This document shows, piece by piece, positions 8,180-16,920 of a stretch of 43,019 nt of DNA (its first letter is position 1; every line of letters begins with the position of its first letter). Under the pieces are notes generated by a model. It saw only the letters and a list, made by a program, of their open reading frames with translations, had not been told where the DNA came from and did no database searches. A program made the position numbers and the translations under genes. The DNA is from Alteromonadaceae bacterium. GTDB taxonomy: Bacteria; Pseudomonadota; Gammaproteobacteria; Enterobacterales; Alteromonadaceae. The stretch covers positions 1 to 43,019 of the forward strand of contig JABXHM010000115.1 in the NCBI GenBank assembly GCA_013373625.1. Reading direction: 5' to 3'.

Positions 8180-9241
8180 CTATCGGGCAAGCAATGCGGC
8201 AGAAATCGCAGCAAACAGAATGCTGGGTAGCAACGCTCCGAGTATGGGGGGAATGTTATATACCAAACTCAGCGGGCCAAATACTTCATTCGTAATAAAA
8301 AAGCTAAAGCCAGTTAATACACCCATAATAATGCGTGCGCCCATCGTAACACTGCGCAATGGGCCAAATATAAACGACAGTGCCATTAACAGCATAACGC
8401 TCACCGTTACCGGTTGTAATATTTTACGCCACAAGGCCAGCTCATAACGGCTGGTATCCTGCTTATTATTGGCCCGATAGTTGATGTAATCAAACAGGCC
8501 CCTGATAGACAAGGCTTCCGGTTTAATGGTGACTATACCCAGCTTATCCGGCGTTAACGATGAGTTCCAGCGCCATTTTTCTTCAACATCAGCAGTAATG
8601 GCGTCTACGCCAAAGCGAGTATGGGTGACTTGCGTTAACGTCCATCCGTTGTTTTCATAATAACCACGACTGGCATTAGTAATGCTGTCGAGTTGCAGTG
8701 AGTCGTTGAATCGGTAAATGCTAACATCCTGCAACGAGTCTCTGCTGATAACCTGGCCAATACTTACAAAGTGCTCGCCATCTTTGGCCCATACCAGCTT
8801 ATCGGATGAAAACAATGAGCCGCCGGTGATGGCTTCGGTGCGCAACTCTTTAGCGCGGGATTCACTCACTGGTGTTACCCATTCGCCTACAGCCATCACA
8901 ACCAAAATCATTACAACGGCTGACTTCATAGCAGAGTTAATCAGGTTCCAGCGGCTCAGCCCGGCGGCTTGCATAACCACCAATTCACTGTTACTGGCCA
9001 GCACGCCCATGCCTATTAGCCCGCCGAGCAGGGTAGCCATGGGGAAAAACTGCTCAAGATCGCGAGGCAAACTAAGCAGCACATAAACGAGGGCCGCAAG
9101 CATGTCGTAATTGCCTTCGCCTACTTTACGAAGTTGCTCAACAAACTTGATAAGCGCACTTAAGCCAATTAATACTGACAGGGTTACCGTGACAGTACCG
9201 AGTAATGTTCTGGCAATGTACCAATCAAGCAGGCGGATCAT
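8180..9241 (-). CDS. lptG: LPS export permease LptG
   Basis: 353 residues, the normal size for LptG. The N-terminus MIRLLDWYIARTLLGTV is typical. There are helices near the N-terminus (about 12-35, 63-80, 97-120), a large periplasmic beta-jellyroll region in the middle, and three C-terminal helices (about 277-350). With LptF and the LptB ATPase it forms the ABC transporter that extracts LPS from the inner membrane and feeds it to LptC. The start codon overlaps the stop of lptF by four bases (ATGA), indicating translational coupling. Confidence 0.95.
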   Translation of the reverse strand: MIRLLDWYIARTLLGTVTVTLSVLIGLSALIKFVEQLRKVGEGNYDMLAALVYVLLSLPRDLEQFFPMATLLGGLIGMGVLASNSELVVMQAAGLSRWNLINSAMKSAVVMILVVMAVGEWVTPVSESRAKELRTEAITGGSLFSSDKLVWAKDGEHFVSIGQVISRDSLQDVSIYRFNDSLQLDSITNASRGYYENNGWTLTQVTHTRFGVDAITADVEEKWRWNSSLTPDKLGIVTIKPEALSIRGLFDYINYRANNKQDTSRYELALWRKILQPVTVSVMLLMALSFIFGPLRSVTMGARIIMGVLTGFSFFITNEVFGPLSLVYNIPPILGALLPSILFAAISAALLAR

Positions 9242-10338
9242 GACTTCCTCCTGTTTAATTTTGCGCGTATTTCTGTGCCAAACTTACGGTCACGGGCCAG
9301 TAAGGTAAACCCAATCATCAGCATAATGCCATGTACCCACCATAGCCCAAGCTGGATAGGTATTTTGCCATCTTCGAGAGCGCGGCGGCTGGCCAGTAAC
9401 AGCATGAAGTAGCCAAGGTACAGTAAAATGGCCGGAAACATCTTACCAAAACGGCCCTGGCGCGGATCGACTGCGCTTAGAGGCACGGCGATCATCACTA
9501 AAAACGGAATCGATAAAGGTATCGCTAAACGCCACTGAAGTTCGGCCAAGGCTTCAATTGAGCCGTCTTCAAGTAGCTCGTTAGTGGCAAGCACCGACAC
9601 TTTTTTACGTGACTGCTGTTGCTCAGGATCGTCGATTTGAATTTGATATTCATCAAAGGCAACCACGCGATAAGCAAGCTGCTGTTGCTTACCTTCATAC
9701 TGATTACCATGGTTGAGGATAAGTTGCCGGGTACCATCGGGTTCTTTGTTCACTGTACCACGTTGAGCGTAAACTACCCGAACCTGCTCATTTGCTTCGG
9801 CCTGTTGTTGGGCCAGAAAAACTTTTTGAAGTGAGTCATCACTACCAATTTCGTGTACAAATATTACCGCTTCCTGGTTGCCGGTTTGTTGAAACCGACC
9901 AGGAATAATTGCACTGAATCCAGCTTCAGCACGGGCTTGTTCACGCAGATTAAATTCACTTTCGGCGGCCAGAGGAGCTAAATAAAGTGTTATAACACCG
10001 GTAAATAGCGTAATAATGACAGATAAGAAAAGCATGACACGGGTGACATACCATTCACTGATCCCGCAGGCTCGCATGACGGTCATTTCACTGTCGACGT
10101 ACAGGCGACCATAAGCCATCATAATGCCTAAAAAAGCACTGATAGGTATTACCAGAGAGGCCAGCACGGGAGCGTACAGTGACAAGAACCCCAATACCAG
10201 GCTGGCAGGGATATCGCCGTCTGAAGCGTCACCTAAAACGCGGACAAAACGCAGCGTGACAAAGATCGCCATCAAAATTAAAAAAATGGCAACTTGTGAT
10301 TTCAGCGTTTCCTTAAGCAGGTAGCGGAATATCAGCAT
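9238..10338 (-). CDS. lptF: LPS export permease LptF
   Basis: 366 residues starting MLIFRYLLKETLKSQ, as in LptF proteins. It has the same architecture as LptG: N-terminal helices, a periplasmic jellyroll with charged, glutamine-rich loops (about 190-245), and C-terminal helices (about 270-350). It forms the LptB2FG transporter with the next gene. It is first in a two-gene operon and divergent from pepA, an arrangement common in gammaproteobacteria. The 256-bp spacer to pepA must hold both promoters; I could not define them confidently. Confidence 0.95.
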   Translation of the reverse strand: MLIFRYLLKETLKSQVAIFLILMAIFVTLRFVRVLGDASDGDIPASLVLGFLSLYAPVLASLVIPISAFLGIMMAYGRLYVDSEMTVMRACGISEWYVTRVMLFLSVIITLFTGVITLYLAPLAAESEFNLREQARAEAGFSAIIPGRFQQTGNQEAVIFVHEIGSDDSLQKVFLAQQQAEANEQVRVVYAQRGTVNKEPDGTRQLILNHGNQYEGKQQQLAYRVVAFDEYQIQIDDPEQQQSRKKVSVLATNELLEDGSIEALAELQWRLAIPLSIPFLVMIAVPLSAVDPRQGRFGKMFPAILLYLGYFMLLLASRRALEDGKIPIQLGLWWVHGIMLMIGFTLLARDRKFGTEIRAKLNRRKS

Positions 10339-10594
10339 ATCCCACCTGTGTAAAAAGTCGGAATTTTAGTGAAAGCAGCTATAATTTTGAGTAAACTTAC
10401 CATTTTTACAAGTTTTGCCAGTAATAACTAACTGTTGGCGCCGGAAGGTGCGTTTGCCTGAGTAGTATTAAACGACAACTTCAACGCGCCTACGCAGAAG
10501 AATTGAATTCGTGCGTATTAAACCATAAAGCTAGGCAAAACGGGATGTAAAAATTATTCCGGGCCAACCAGACAGAATAAAAAGAGGTGATATT

Positions 10595-12100
10595 GTGGAG
10601 TTTAACGTAAAAAGTGGCAGTCCAGAAAAGCAGCGCAGTGCATGTATTGTGGTGGGCGTTTATGAGCCGCGACGTTTATCCGGCGTTGCCGAACAATTAG
10701 ACGACATCAGTGAAGGTTATATCAGTAACTTGCTACGTCGCGGTGATCTGGAAGGAAAAGCCGGGCAAATGCTGTTACTTCATCATGTGCCGAATGTGCT
10801 GAGTGAGCGCGTGCTGTTGGTTGGCTGTGGTAAAGAGCGTGAGTTGGATGAACGCCAGTACAAACAAATCATTGCTAAAACAATACAAACCCTCAATGAA
10901 ACCGGTTCAATGGAAGCGGTCTGCTTTTTAACTGAGTTACATGTTAAAGGCCATGATACCTATTGGAAGGTACGTCAGGCGGTAGAAACCTCTCAGGACA
11001 CCCTGTATACCTTCTTACAGTTAAAAACTAAAAAAGGTGAGCCGCGCCGGCCCCTGCGTAAACTGGTGTTTAATGTGCCTACACGTCGCGAACTCACCGT
11101 TGGCGAAAAAGCGGTAGAGCACGGACTGGCTATTGCAAAAGGTGTAAAGGTCACGAAAGACGTCGCGAATATGCCACCGAATATTTGTAATCCTGCCTAT
11201 TTGTGGGATCAGGCGCAGCAACTGGCTACAGAATATGACAGCATCGACGTGGAAGTGGTAAACGAAGCCAATATGGCCGAGTTAGGCATGAACTCCTATC
11301 TGGCCGTTGGTCGTGGTTCTGTCAATGAATCGCTCATGAGTATCATTCATCATAAAGGCGGTGATAGTGAACAACCGCCTTTAGTGCTGGTGGGTAAAGG
11401 GCTTACCTTCGATTCGGGCGGTATTTCACTAAAGCCTGGCGAGGGCATGGATGAAATGAAATACGATATGGGCGGAGCGGCGTCGGTACTGGGTGTTATG
11501 CACACGGTAGCGGCACTTAACTTACCCCTTAACGTTATTGGCGTGCTGGCAGGTTGTGAAAACATGCCTGATGCCAATTCATATCGCCCGGGTGATATTC
11601 TCACTACCATGTCAGGCCAAACCGTTGAAGTACTCAATACAGACGCTGAGGGCAGGTTAGTATTGTGTGACGCGCTAACTTATGTTGAGCGTTTCGATCC
11701 GGAAACGGTTGTTGATGTCGCAACGCTCACTGGTGCCTGTATCGTTGCGCTTGGCAAACATGCCTCAGGTTTAATGAGCACGCACAACCCGTTAGCACAT
11801 GAGTTATTAAACGCGTCAGAACAAGCGTCTGATCGAGCCTGGCGTTTACCGCTGTGGGATGATTATCAGGAGCAACTGGAGAGTCCGTTTGCCGATATGA
11901 CTAACCTCGGTGGCCGGGCTGCAGGTTCTATTACCGCTGGGTGTTTCTTGTCACGCTTTACCAAGAAATACAACTGGGCTCACCTTGATATCGCAGGTAC
12001 TGCCTGGAACAGTGGCAAGAATAAAGGTGCTACTGGCCGTCCCGTCCCTATGCTGTCGCAATTCTTAATGAACCGCGCTGGTTTAGGCCAGGAGGATTAA
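10595..12100 (+). CDS. pepA: Leucyl aminopeptidase PepA
   Basis: 501 residues (E. coli PepA has 503). It starts at a GTG preceded by AAGAGGTGA. The C-terminal catalytic half (from about residue 175) contains the M17 signatures: VGKGLTFDSGGISLKPG, KYDMGGAASVLG and NTDAEGRL, with the residues that bind the two metal ions and the catalytic Arg. It removes N-terminal amino acids from peptides in the cytoplasm; E. coli PepA also binds DNA as XerA/CarP, and whether this one does is unknown. It is first in an apparent pepA-holC-valS operon (6-base gap to holC). Confidence 0.97.
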   Translation: MEFNVKSGSPEKQRSACIVVGVYEPRRLSGVAEQLDDISEGYISNLLRRGDLEGKAGQMLLLHHVPNVLSERVLLVGCGKERELDERQYKQIIAKTIQTLNETGSMEAVCFLTELHVKGHDTYWKVRQAVETSQDTLYTFLQLKTKKGEPRRPLRKLVFNVPTRRELTVGEKAVEHGLAIAKGVKVTKDVANMPPNICNPAYLWDQAQQLATEYDSIDVEVVNEANMAELGMNSYLAVGRGSVNESLMSIIHHKGGDSEQPPLVLVGKGLTFDSGGISLKPGEGMDEMKYDMGGAASVLGVMHTVAALNLPLNVIGVLAGCENMPDANSYRPGDILTTMSGQTVEVLNTDAEGRLVLCDALTYVERFDPETVVDVATLTGACIVALGKHASGLMSTHNPLAHELLNASEQASDRAWRLPLWDDYQEQLESPFADMTNLGGRAAGSITAGCFLSRFTKKYNWAHLDIAGTAWNSGKNKGATGRPVPMLSQFLMNRAGLGQED

Positions 12101-12106
12101 TTACTA

Positions 12107-12556
12107 ATGCCTGCTGTTTCGTTTTACGCACTGGCTGAAGAGTCTGTCACACCAGAGGGCCTGGCAAGCGTCTCTGCGGTATGTGCGAAAGCCTGTGAGT
12201 TGACCGCCGAACTTTATGCACAGAAGAAAAAGAGTGTGGTACTGTGCGTCGATCAGGCGCAGGCTGAGGCGGTTGACGAGCTATTGTGGCAGCTACCGGC
12301 TGCCCGTTTTGTACCGCATAATTTAACCGGGGAGGGGCCGCCCGGTGGCGCACCGGTAGAAATTGTCTGGCAGCAAAGTGCGCTGCCACGCAAACAATGC
12401 CTGATTAACCTTAGCGGACAAATGATAGAAAACCCGAACCAGTATCAACAGGTAATTGACTTTGTACCGGTAGAGGAAACGGCTAAACAACAGGCCCGAC
12501 AACGATATAAACAATTTCAACAAGCCGGTTGCCAAATGCAATTTTTGCCGGCCTAA
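12107..12556 (+). CDS. holC: DNA polymerase III chi subunit HolC
   Basis: 149 residues (E. coli chi has 147). The fold is recognisable from the LCVDQAQAEAVDELLWQ segment, the ARFVPHNL stretch and the C-terminal INLSGQ...NPNQYQQVIDFVP portion. Chi bridges the clamp loader (through psi) and SSB at the replication fork. Its place between pepA and valS is strongly conserved in gammaproteobacteria and supports the call. The start follows the pepA stop by six bases, so it is probably co-translated from the same mRNA. Confidence 0.93.
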   Translation: MPAVSFYALAEESVTPEGLASVSAVCAKACELTAELYAQKKKSVVLCVDQAQAEAVDELLWQLPAARFVPHNLTGEGPPGGAPVEIVWQQSALPRKQCLINLSGQMIENPNQYQQVIDFVPVEETAKQQARQRYKQFQQAGCQMQFLPA

Positions 12557-12580
12557 AAAAGAGAATTTTTGAGAAACTGC

Positions 12581-15373
12581 ATGGATAAAACCTACGAACC
12601 CCAATCTATAGAGCAGCAGTGTTACCAGCGCTGGGAAGAAGAAGGCTTGTTCAAAGCCAAGGGCACTGACGCGCCTACAGGTAATCCGTACTGTATATTA
12701 CTGCCGCCGCCGAATGTGACTGGTAGCCTGCACATGGGCCATGGTTTTCAACAAACCATTATGGATGTGTTGACCCGTTATCACCGCATGAAGGGTGACA
12801 ACACCTTGTGGCAGGTGGGTACCGACCACGCCGGTATCGCTACACAGATGGTGGTTGAACGTCAGTTAAATGCCCAGGGTAAAACCCGTCACGATCTCGG
12901 TCGCGATGATTTCATCAGTAAAATCTGGGAGTGGAAAGAGCACTCCGGTGGCACCATTACCAGTCAGATGCGCCGGTTAGGCACCTCGCCTGACTGGGAT
13001 CGTGAAGTGTTCACCATGGATGAAAACCTGTCAAAGGCCGTTACGGAGGTGTTTGTAAAACTCCACGAAGACGGTCTCATTTATCGCGGTAAGCGTCTGG
13101 TTAACTGGGATCCGGTTCTGCATACCGCTGTGTCAGATTTAGAAGTACTCAACGAAGAAGAAGCCGGCCACATGTGGCACATGCGTTATCCGCTGGCCGA
13201 TGGCAGTGGCAGTGGCAGCATTGTGGTGGCCACTACCCGTCCGGAAACCATGTTAGGCGATACCGCGGTTGCCGTGCACCCTGACGACGAGCGTTATCAG
13301 TCGTTGATTGGCAAAGAAATTAAATTGCCCATTACCGGGCGCCTGATCCCAATTATTGCCGATGATTATGTTGACCCTGAATTTGGTACCGGCTGTGTAA
13401 AAATCACCCCGGCGCACGATTTTAACGACTATGACATGGGTAAGCGTCATAACCTACCCATGATCAACATCTTTACGCCAGATGCCAAAATGAACGACGA
13501 AGCACCTGAAGCTTTCAGAGGCCTCGACCGTTTTGACGCACGTAAGCAAATCGTCGAGCAGCTTGAAGCTGACGGAATACTGGTGAAAGTGGACGATCAC
13601 AAGCTTAAAGTGCCGCGCGGCGACCGAACAGGCGCGGTTATTGAGCCGTATTTGACCGATCAATGGTACGTGGCTATCGACGAGCTCGCCAAACCGGCTA
13701 TTGATGCCGTAGAAAGTGGTGAGATCCGCTTTGTTCCGGAAAACTGGAACAAAACCTATTACCAGTGGATGCACAACATTCAGGACTGGTGTATTTCCCG
13801 TCAGCTATGGTGGGGACACCGGATACCAGCCTGGTACGATAATGACGGCAATATCTACGTTGGTCGCAACGAAGAAGAAGTGCGTACCAAGCATTCGTTA
13901 GCTGCCGATGTTGTTCTGAAGCAAGACGACGACGTACTCGATACCTGGTTCTCTTCGGCCTTATGGCCATTTGCCACCATGGGCTGGCCGGAGCAAACCC
14001 CGGAATTGGAAACCTTTGTACCGTCTTCTGTGCTGGTAACCGGTTTTGACATTATTTTCTTCTGGGTAGCCAGAATGATTATGATGACCAAAAAGTTCAC
14101 CGGTAAAATACCGTTTAAAGACATATACATTACTGGCTTAATCCGTGATGAAAGCGGTGACAAGATGTCAAAGTCGAAAGGTAATGTACTGGATCCTATC
14201 GATTTGATTGACGGTATTGATCTGGAGTCGCTGGTAGCCAAACGTACCTCTGGCATGATGCAGCCACAACTGGCCGCTAAAATCGAAAAACGTACACGTA
14301 AGCAGTTCCCTGAAGGCATTCATGCCTATGGTACCGACGCGCTGCGTTTTACCTTTGCTGCAATGGCATCGACCAGCCGTGACATCAACTTTGACATGGG
14401 GCGGGTAGAAGGTTATCGCAATTTCTGTAATAAAATATGGAATGCATCCCGGTTTGTGTTGATGAACACCGAGACTGAAGATACTGGTCGTGACGGTGGT
14501 GAGCTGGTTCTGAGTCTGGCTGATAAGTGGATTTGGGCACAATTCCAGCAAACGCTTACCGAGTTTGAAAAAGCGCTGGGTGAATATCGCTTTGATATCG
14601 CCGCGCAAACCGTGTACGAGTTTACCTGGAATCAGTTCTGTGACTGGTATCTGGAACTGACCAAACCGGTGCTCAATAATGATGAGGCCAGCGATGCTGA
14701 AAAACGCGGCACCCGCCATACACTGATCAACGTGTTGGAAAGTCTGCTTCGATTACTGCACCCACTCATGCCGTTTATTACCGAAACCATCTGGGAACGC
14801 GTGGCACCCCTTAGTGCGCTGGACTTCAAAGCTGGCGACAGCATCATGGTGCAGCCATTCCCGGCAGTAGATGCAGCTAAAAAAGACGAACAGGTTCTGG
14901 CTGACATTGAATGGGTTAAGCGTTTCATCGTGGGTATTCGTAATATCCGAGGAGAAATGGACATTGCCCCTAGTAAGCCTTTGTCGGTATTGCTACGCAA
15001 CGTCAGCAGCGATGATGAGCGTCGCCTGGGCATTTCCCGCACCTTTATTGACCGGTTAGCCCGATTGGATGCGATCACTATACTGGCCGCTGGTGAGCAA
15101 GCCCCAGCAAGTGCCACAGCATTGGTAGGAGAGATGGAAATCTTAATTCCTATGGCTGGCCTTATCGATAAAGAAGCCGAGCTTGCGCGTATTGCTAAAG
15201 CCATGGATAAACTCGAAAAAGATCTGGGCCGCTTTAAAGGCAAGCTCTCTAATGAGAAATTTGTAAGTAATGCACCACCAGCAGTGATCGAAAAAGAGAA
15301 AGCCAAGCTGGCCGACACTGAGTCCCAACTGGCTAAACTCAAAGCGCAGCAAGAGACGATTGCTGCGTTGTAA
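12581..15373 (+). CDS. valS: Valyl-tRNA synthetase
   Basis: About 930 residues from the ATG at 12581 (MDKTYEPQSIEQQCYQRWEEEGLF), which matches the usual ValS N-terminus. A TTG at 12569 would add four residues and is less likely. Class I signatures are present: the HIGH-type motif in PPPNVTGSLHMGHGF near the N-terminus and KMSKS in DKMSKSKGNVLDP. The insertion between them is the editing domain that hydrolyses Thr-tRNA(Val). The last ~65 residues form a charged coiled coil (KLEKDLGRFKGKLSNEKF), the tRNA-binding tail typical of ValS. It is last in the pepA-holC-valS run and is followed by a strong terminator. Confidence 0.98.
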   Translation: MDKTYEPQSIEQQCYQRWEEEGLFKAKGTDAPTGNPYCILLPPPNVTGSLHMGHGFQQTIMDVLTRYHRMKGDNTLWQVGTDHAGIATQMVVERQLNAQGKTRHDLGRDDFISKIWEWKEHSGGTITSQMRRLGTSPDWDREVFTMDENLSKAVTEVFVKLHEDGLIYRGKRLVNWDPVLHTAVSDLEVLNEEEAGHMWHMRYPLADGSGSGSIVVATTRPETMLGDTAVAVHPDDERYQSLIGKEIKLPITGRLIPIIADDYVDPEFGTGCVKITPAHDFNDYDMGKRHNLPMINIFTPDAKMNDEAPEAFRGLDRFDARKQIVEQLEADGILVKVDDHKLKVPRGDRTGAVIEPYLTDQWYVAIDELAKPAIDAVESGEIRFVPENWNKTYYQWMHNIQDWCISRQLWWGHRIPAWYDNDGNIYVGRNEEEVRTKHSLAADVVLKQDDDVLDTWFSSALWPFATMGWPEQTPELETFVPSSVLVTGFDIIFFWVARMIMMTKKFTGKIPFKDIYITGLIRDESGDKMSKSKGNVLDPIDLIDGIDLESLVAKRTSGMMQPQLAAKIEKRTRKQFPEGIHAYGTDALRFTFAAMASTSRDINFDMGRVEGYRNFCNKIWNASRFVLMNTETEDTGRDGGELVLSLADKWIWAQFQQTLTEFEKALGEYRFDIAAQTVYEFTWNQFCDWYLELTKPVLNNDEASDAEKRGTRHTLINVLESLLRLLHPLMPFITETIWERVAPLSALDFKAGDSIMVQPFPAVDAAKKDEQVLADIEWVKRFIVGIRNIRGEMDIAPSKPLSVLLRNVSSDDERRLGISRTFIDRLARLDAITILAAGEQAPASATALVGEMEILIPMAGLIDKEAELARIAKAMDKLEKDLGRFKGKLSNEKFVSNAPPAVIEKEKAKLADTESQLAKLKAQQETIAAL

Positions 15374-15401
15374 TGTCGCAGTGATAGTAAACTAAAACAG
15401 A

Positions 15402-15428
15402 GGCGAGCTTACACAGCTCGCCTTTTTT
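15402..15428 (+). terminator. Terminator of the pepA-holC-valS operon
   Basis: GGCGAGCT (15402-15409), loop TACAC, AGCTCGCC (15415-15422), then six T residues. A textbook Rho-independent terminator. Confidence 0.92.
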
Positions 15429-15509
15429 ATGAGTAACGCCTGATTACTTAAACAATGGCGATATTCACTAAAAAGTTGTTAATGCCCCCAAGTTGTAAAA
15501 GCCCCTATT

Positions 15510-15539
15510 TTTGTAACTTATTGAATATTATAGATAAAA
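15510..15539 (+). promoter_or_regulatory. Possible promoter of the LiaF-like gene
   Basis: TTGTAA (15510-15515), an 18-base spacer and TAAAAT (15534-15539), in an A/T-rich stretch about 60 bases before the start codon. The similarity to consensus is modest. Confidence 0.35.
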
Positions 15540-15601
15540 TATTTGGTGTGAAGCTTGCTTCTTTATTTGAAATTCAATCACTGAATAATGGAAACAAGTG
15601 A

Positions 15602-16255
15602 ATGGTTACCTTAGAAGATCGCCCCATCGAACAAGTCCGCGAAGAAGTTATCGATAAGCTCATTTACCATTATAGTCATGGTGTAATTTCGGCTGAGGCC
15701 TTTGAGCGACGGCTCGATGCAGCAATGGTGAGTCAGGATCATAAGAAAATTGCTGATTTAGCGGCCGATCTGACAATGGATGTGGATGACAGCTACACCC
15801 GGCAAAAAGAAAAAAAGCTCAATATTAATTATTCAGCGGGTGACATTCCTCCCAACGAAACCATGATTAATGTGATGGGTGGGTCAGACCGCTCTGGCCG
15901 TTGGAAAGTCCCGGCTGAAATTCGCTTGTTGAATTTTATGGGAGGCTCAGATATCGACTTTTCTGATGCCGTGTTTACCACGCCCAACGTCACCATCAAA
16001 ACGATCTGCATTATGGGCGGTACCGATATTAAAGTACCTGAGAACATAAATGTGGTGACCAAAGCGTTTTGCTTTATGGGTGGCATTGACAACAAAGCCC
16101 CTTCTATTGCTGATCGTCAGGCCCCGACAATCACTGTTGAAGGGTTTGTGCTAATGGGCGGTATTGATATCGACCTTAAACGTACCATTAAAGAAAAATT
16201 TGTGGCGTTGGCCAATCAAATGAAAGCCATCTTTAGCGCCACGCCAAATCGATAA
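15602..16255 (+). CDS. DUF1707/LiaF-like protein with five MGGxD repeats
   Basis: 217 residues, with no signal peptide and no membrane helix visible. The N-terminal 60 residues (VREEVIDKLIYHYSHGVISAEAFERRL) match the DUF1707/SHOCT-like helical hairpin. The rest is a right-handed beta-type repeat like the C-terminal domain of LiaF, with MGGSD (92-96), MGGSD (113-117), MGGTD (138-142), MGGID (159-163) and MGGID (185-189). In Firmicutes LiaF restrains a cell-envelope stress kinase, but its membrane helices are missing here and no LiaRS-type kinase is nearby. The function in this organism is therefore unknown. It is preceded by the valS terminator and seems monocistronic. Confidence 0.8.
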   Translation: MVTLEDRPIEQVREEVIDKLIYHYSHGVISAEAFERRLDAAMVSQDHKKIADLAADLTMDVDDSYTRQKEKKLNINYSAGDIPPNETMINVMGGSDRSGRWKVPAEIRLLNFMGGSDIDFSDAVFTTPNVTIKTICIMGGTDIKVPENINVVTKAFCFMGGIDNKAPSIADRQAPTITVEGFVLMGGIDIDLKRTIKEKFVALANQMKAIFSATPNR

Positions 16256-16366
16256 CATCAACTGGCAGGGATTCAGGCCTACGTACGCAAGGTTTGGCTT
16301 TACAGCAAAAAAAGCATGATTTAACGAATAAATTAGCAATAACGGTTCATGTTTTTAGTAATAAAT

Positions 16367-16396
16367 GGTATATCAGGGCGCTTAAATTGATATACC
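16367..16396. promoter_or_regulatory. Perfect 9-bp inverted repeat before the glutaredoxin-like gene
   Basis: GGTATATCA (16367-16375) and TGATATACC (16388-16396) with a 12-base spacer, ending 16 bases before the ATG at 16413. It could be an operator for a dimeric regulator. A GTTTTT follows, so it could also be a weak A/T-rich terminator for the upstream gene. Confidence 0.45.
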
Positions 16397-16412
16397 GTTT
16401 TTAAGGCTGGAA

Positions 16413-16790
16413 ATGCTCGTTAAATTTATTCGAAATGCGCTGGGATTGGTTATAGTTATTGGTGATGTGTTAACTCGCTGGAGCAGGGTGAAGCGTTCAC
16501 CTGATGCACAGGAAGCGACAGACAAAGCCTGTCAAAGCATGGCTCTCTATCATTTTTTCGGCTGCCCCTTCTGTGTAAAGGTGCGTCGCACAATATATAA
16601 GTTAAACCTGCCAATAAACAAAAAAAGTGCCTCTGAAGGGTCGCAGTACCGGCATGAACTGATCGCCGGTGGCGGTAAGGTACAGGTGCCTTGTTTGCGT
16701 ATTCAAAACCCGGATGGTTCTGAGCAATGGATGTACGAATCAAAGCAAATTAATGCCTATTTGCGTGAGCGGTTCGCTAACTACCAGTAG
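16413..16790 (+). CDS. Glutaredoxin-like protein with N-terminal hydrophobic segment
   Basis: 125 residues. An N-terminal hydrophobic stretch (about 9-20) probably anchors it in the inner membrane, with a basic region after it (RWSRVKRS). The thioredoxin fold follows: YHFFGCPFC (Cys51 and Cys54) at the active site, KVRRTIYKLNLPI, and the cis-Pro region QVPCLRI, ending in YESKQINAYLRERF. This is the layout of glutaredoxin/GST N-terminal-domain proteins, so it probably reduces disulfides or glutathione adducts in the cytoplasm at the membrane. An AAGGCTGGAA ribosome binding site precedes the ATG. A palindrome lies in its upstream region. Confidence 0.85.
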   Translation: MLVKFIRNALGLVIVIGDVLTRWSRVKRSPDAQEATDKACQSMALYHFFGCPFCVKVRRTIYKLNLPINKKSASEGSQYRHELIAGGGKVQVPCLRIQNPDGSEQWMYESKQINAYLRERFANYQ

Positions 16791-16863
16791 TGCAATGCCA
16801 TACCATGAAGTTATGACAATCAATCGGCGTTAATCTTGTGCACCGTTGTGGCGAGTGTGGCGA

Positions 16864-16898
16864 GCAAGCGGCGGTGGGCATAACTCCCGGCCGCTTGC
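16864..16898. terminator. Hairpin between convergent glutaredoxin-like and fumC genes
   Basis: GCAAGCGGC (16864-16872) pairs with GCCGCTTGC (16890-16898), with an inner GGG/CCC. It lies between two convergent genes and may stop transcription from either side, although no long T-run follows on either strand. Confidence 0.4.
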
Positions 16899-16920
16899 GC
16901 CGTTAAGAACATTACATAAG

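Noticed and set aside
14632..15342. 236-residue minus-strand reading frame opposite the end of valS
   Set aside because: It lies entirely antisense to the conserved ValS C-terminal region, is serine- and arginine-rich without any motif, and is a shadow of valS codon use.
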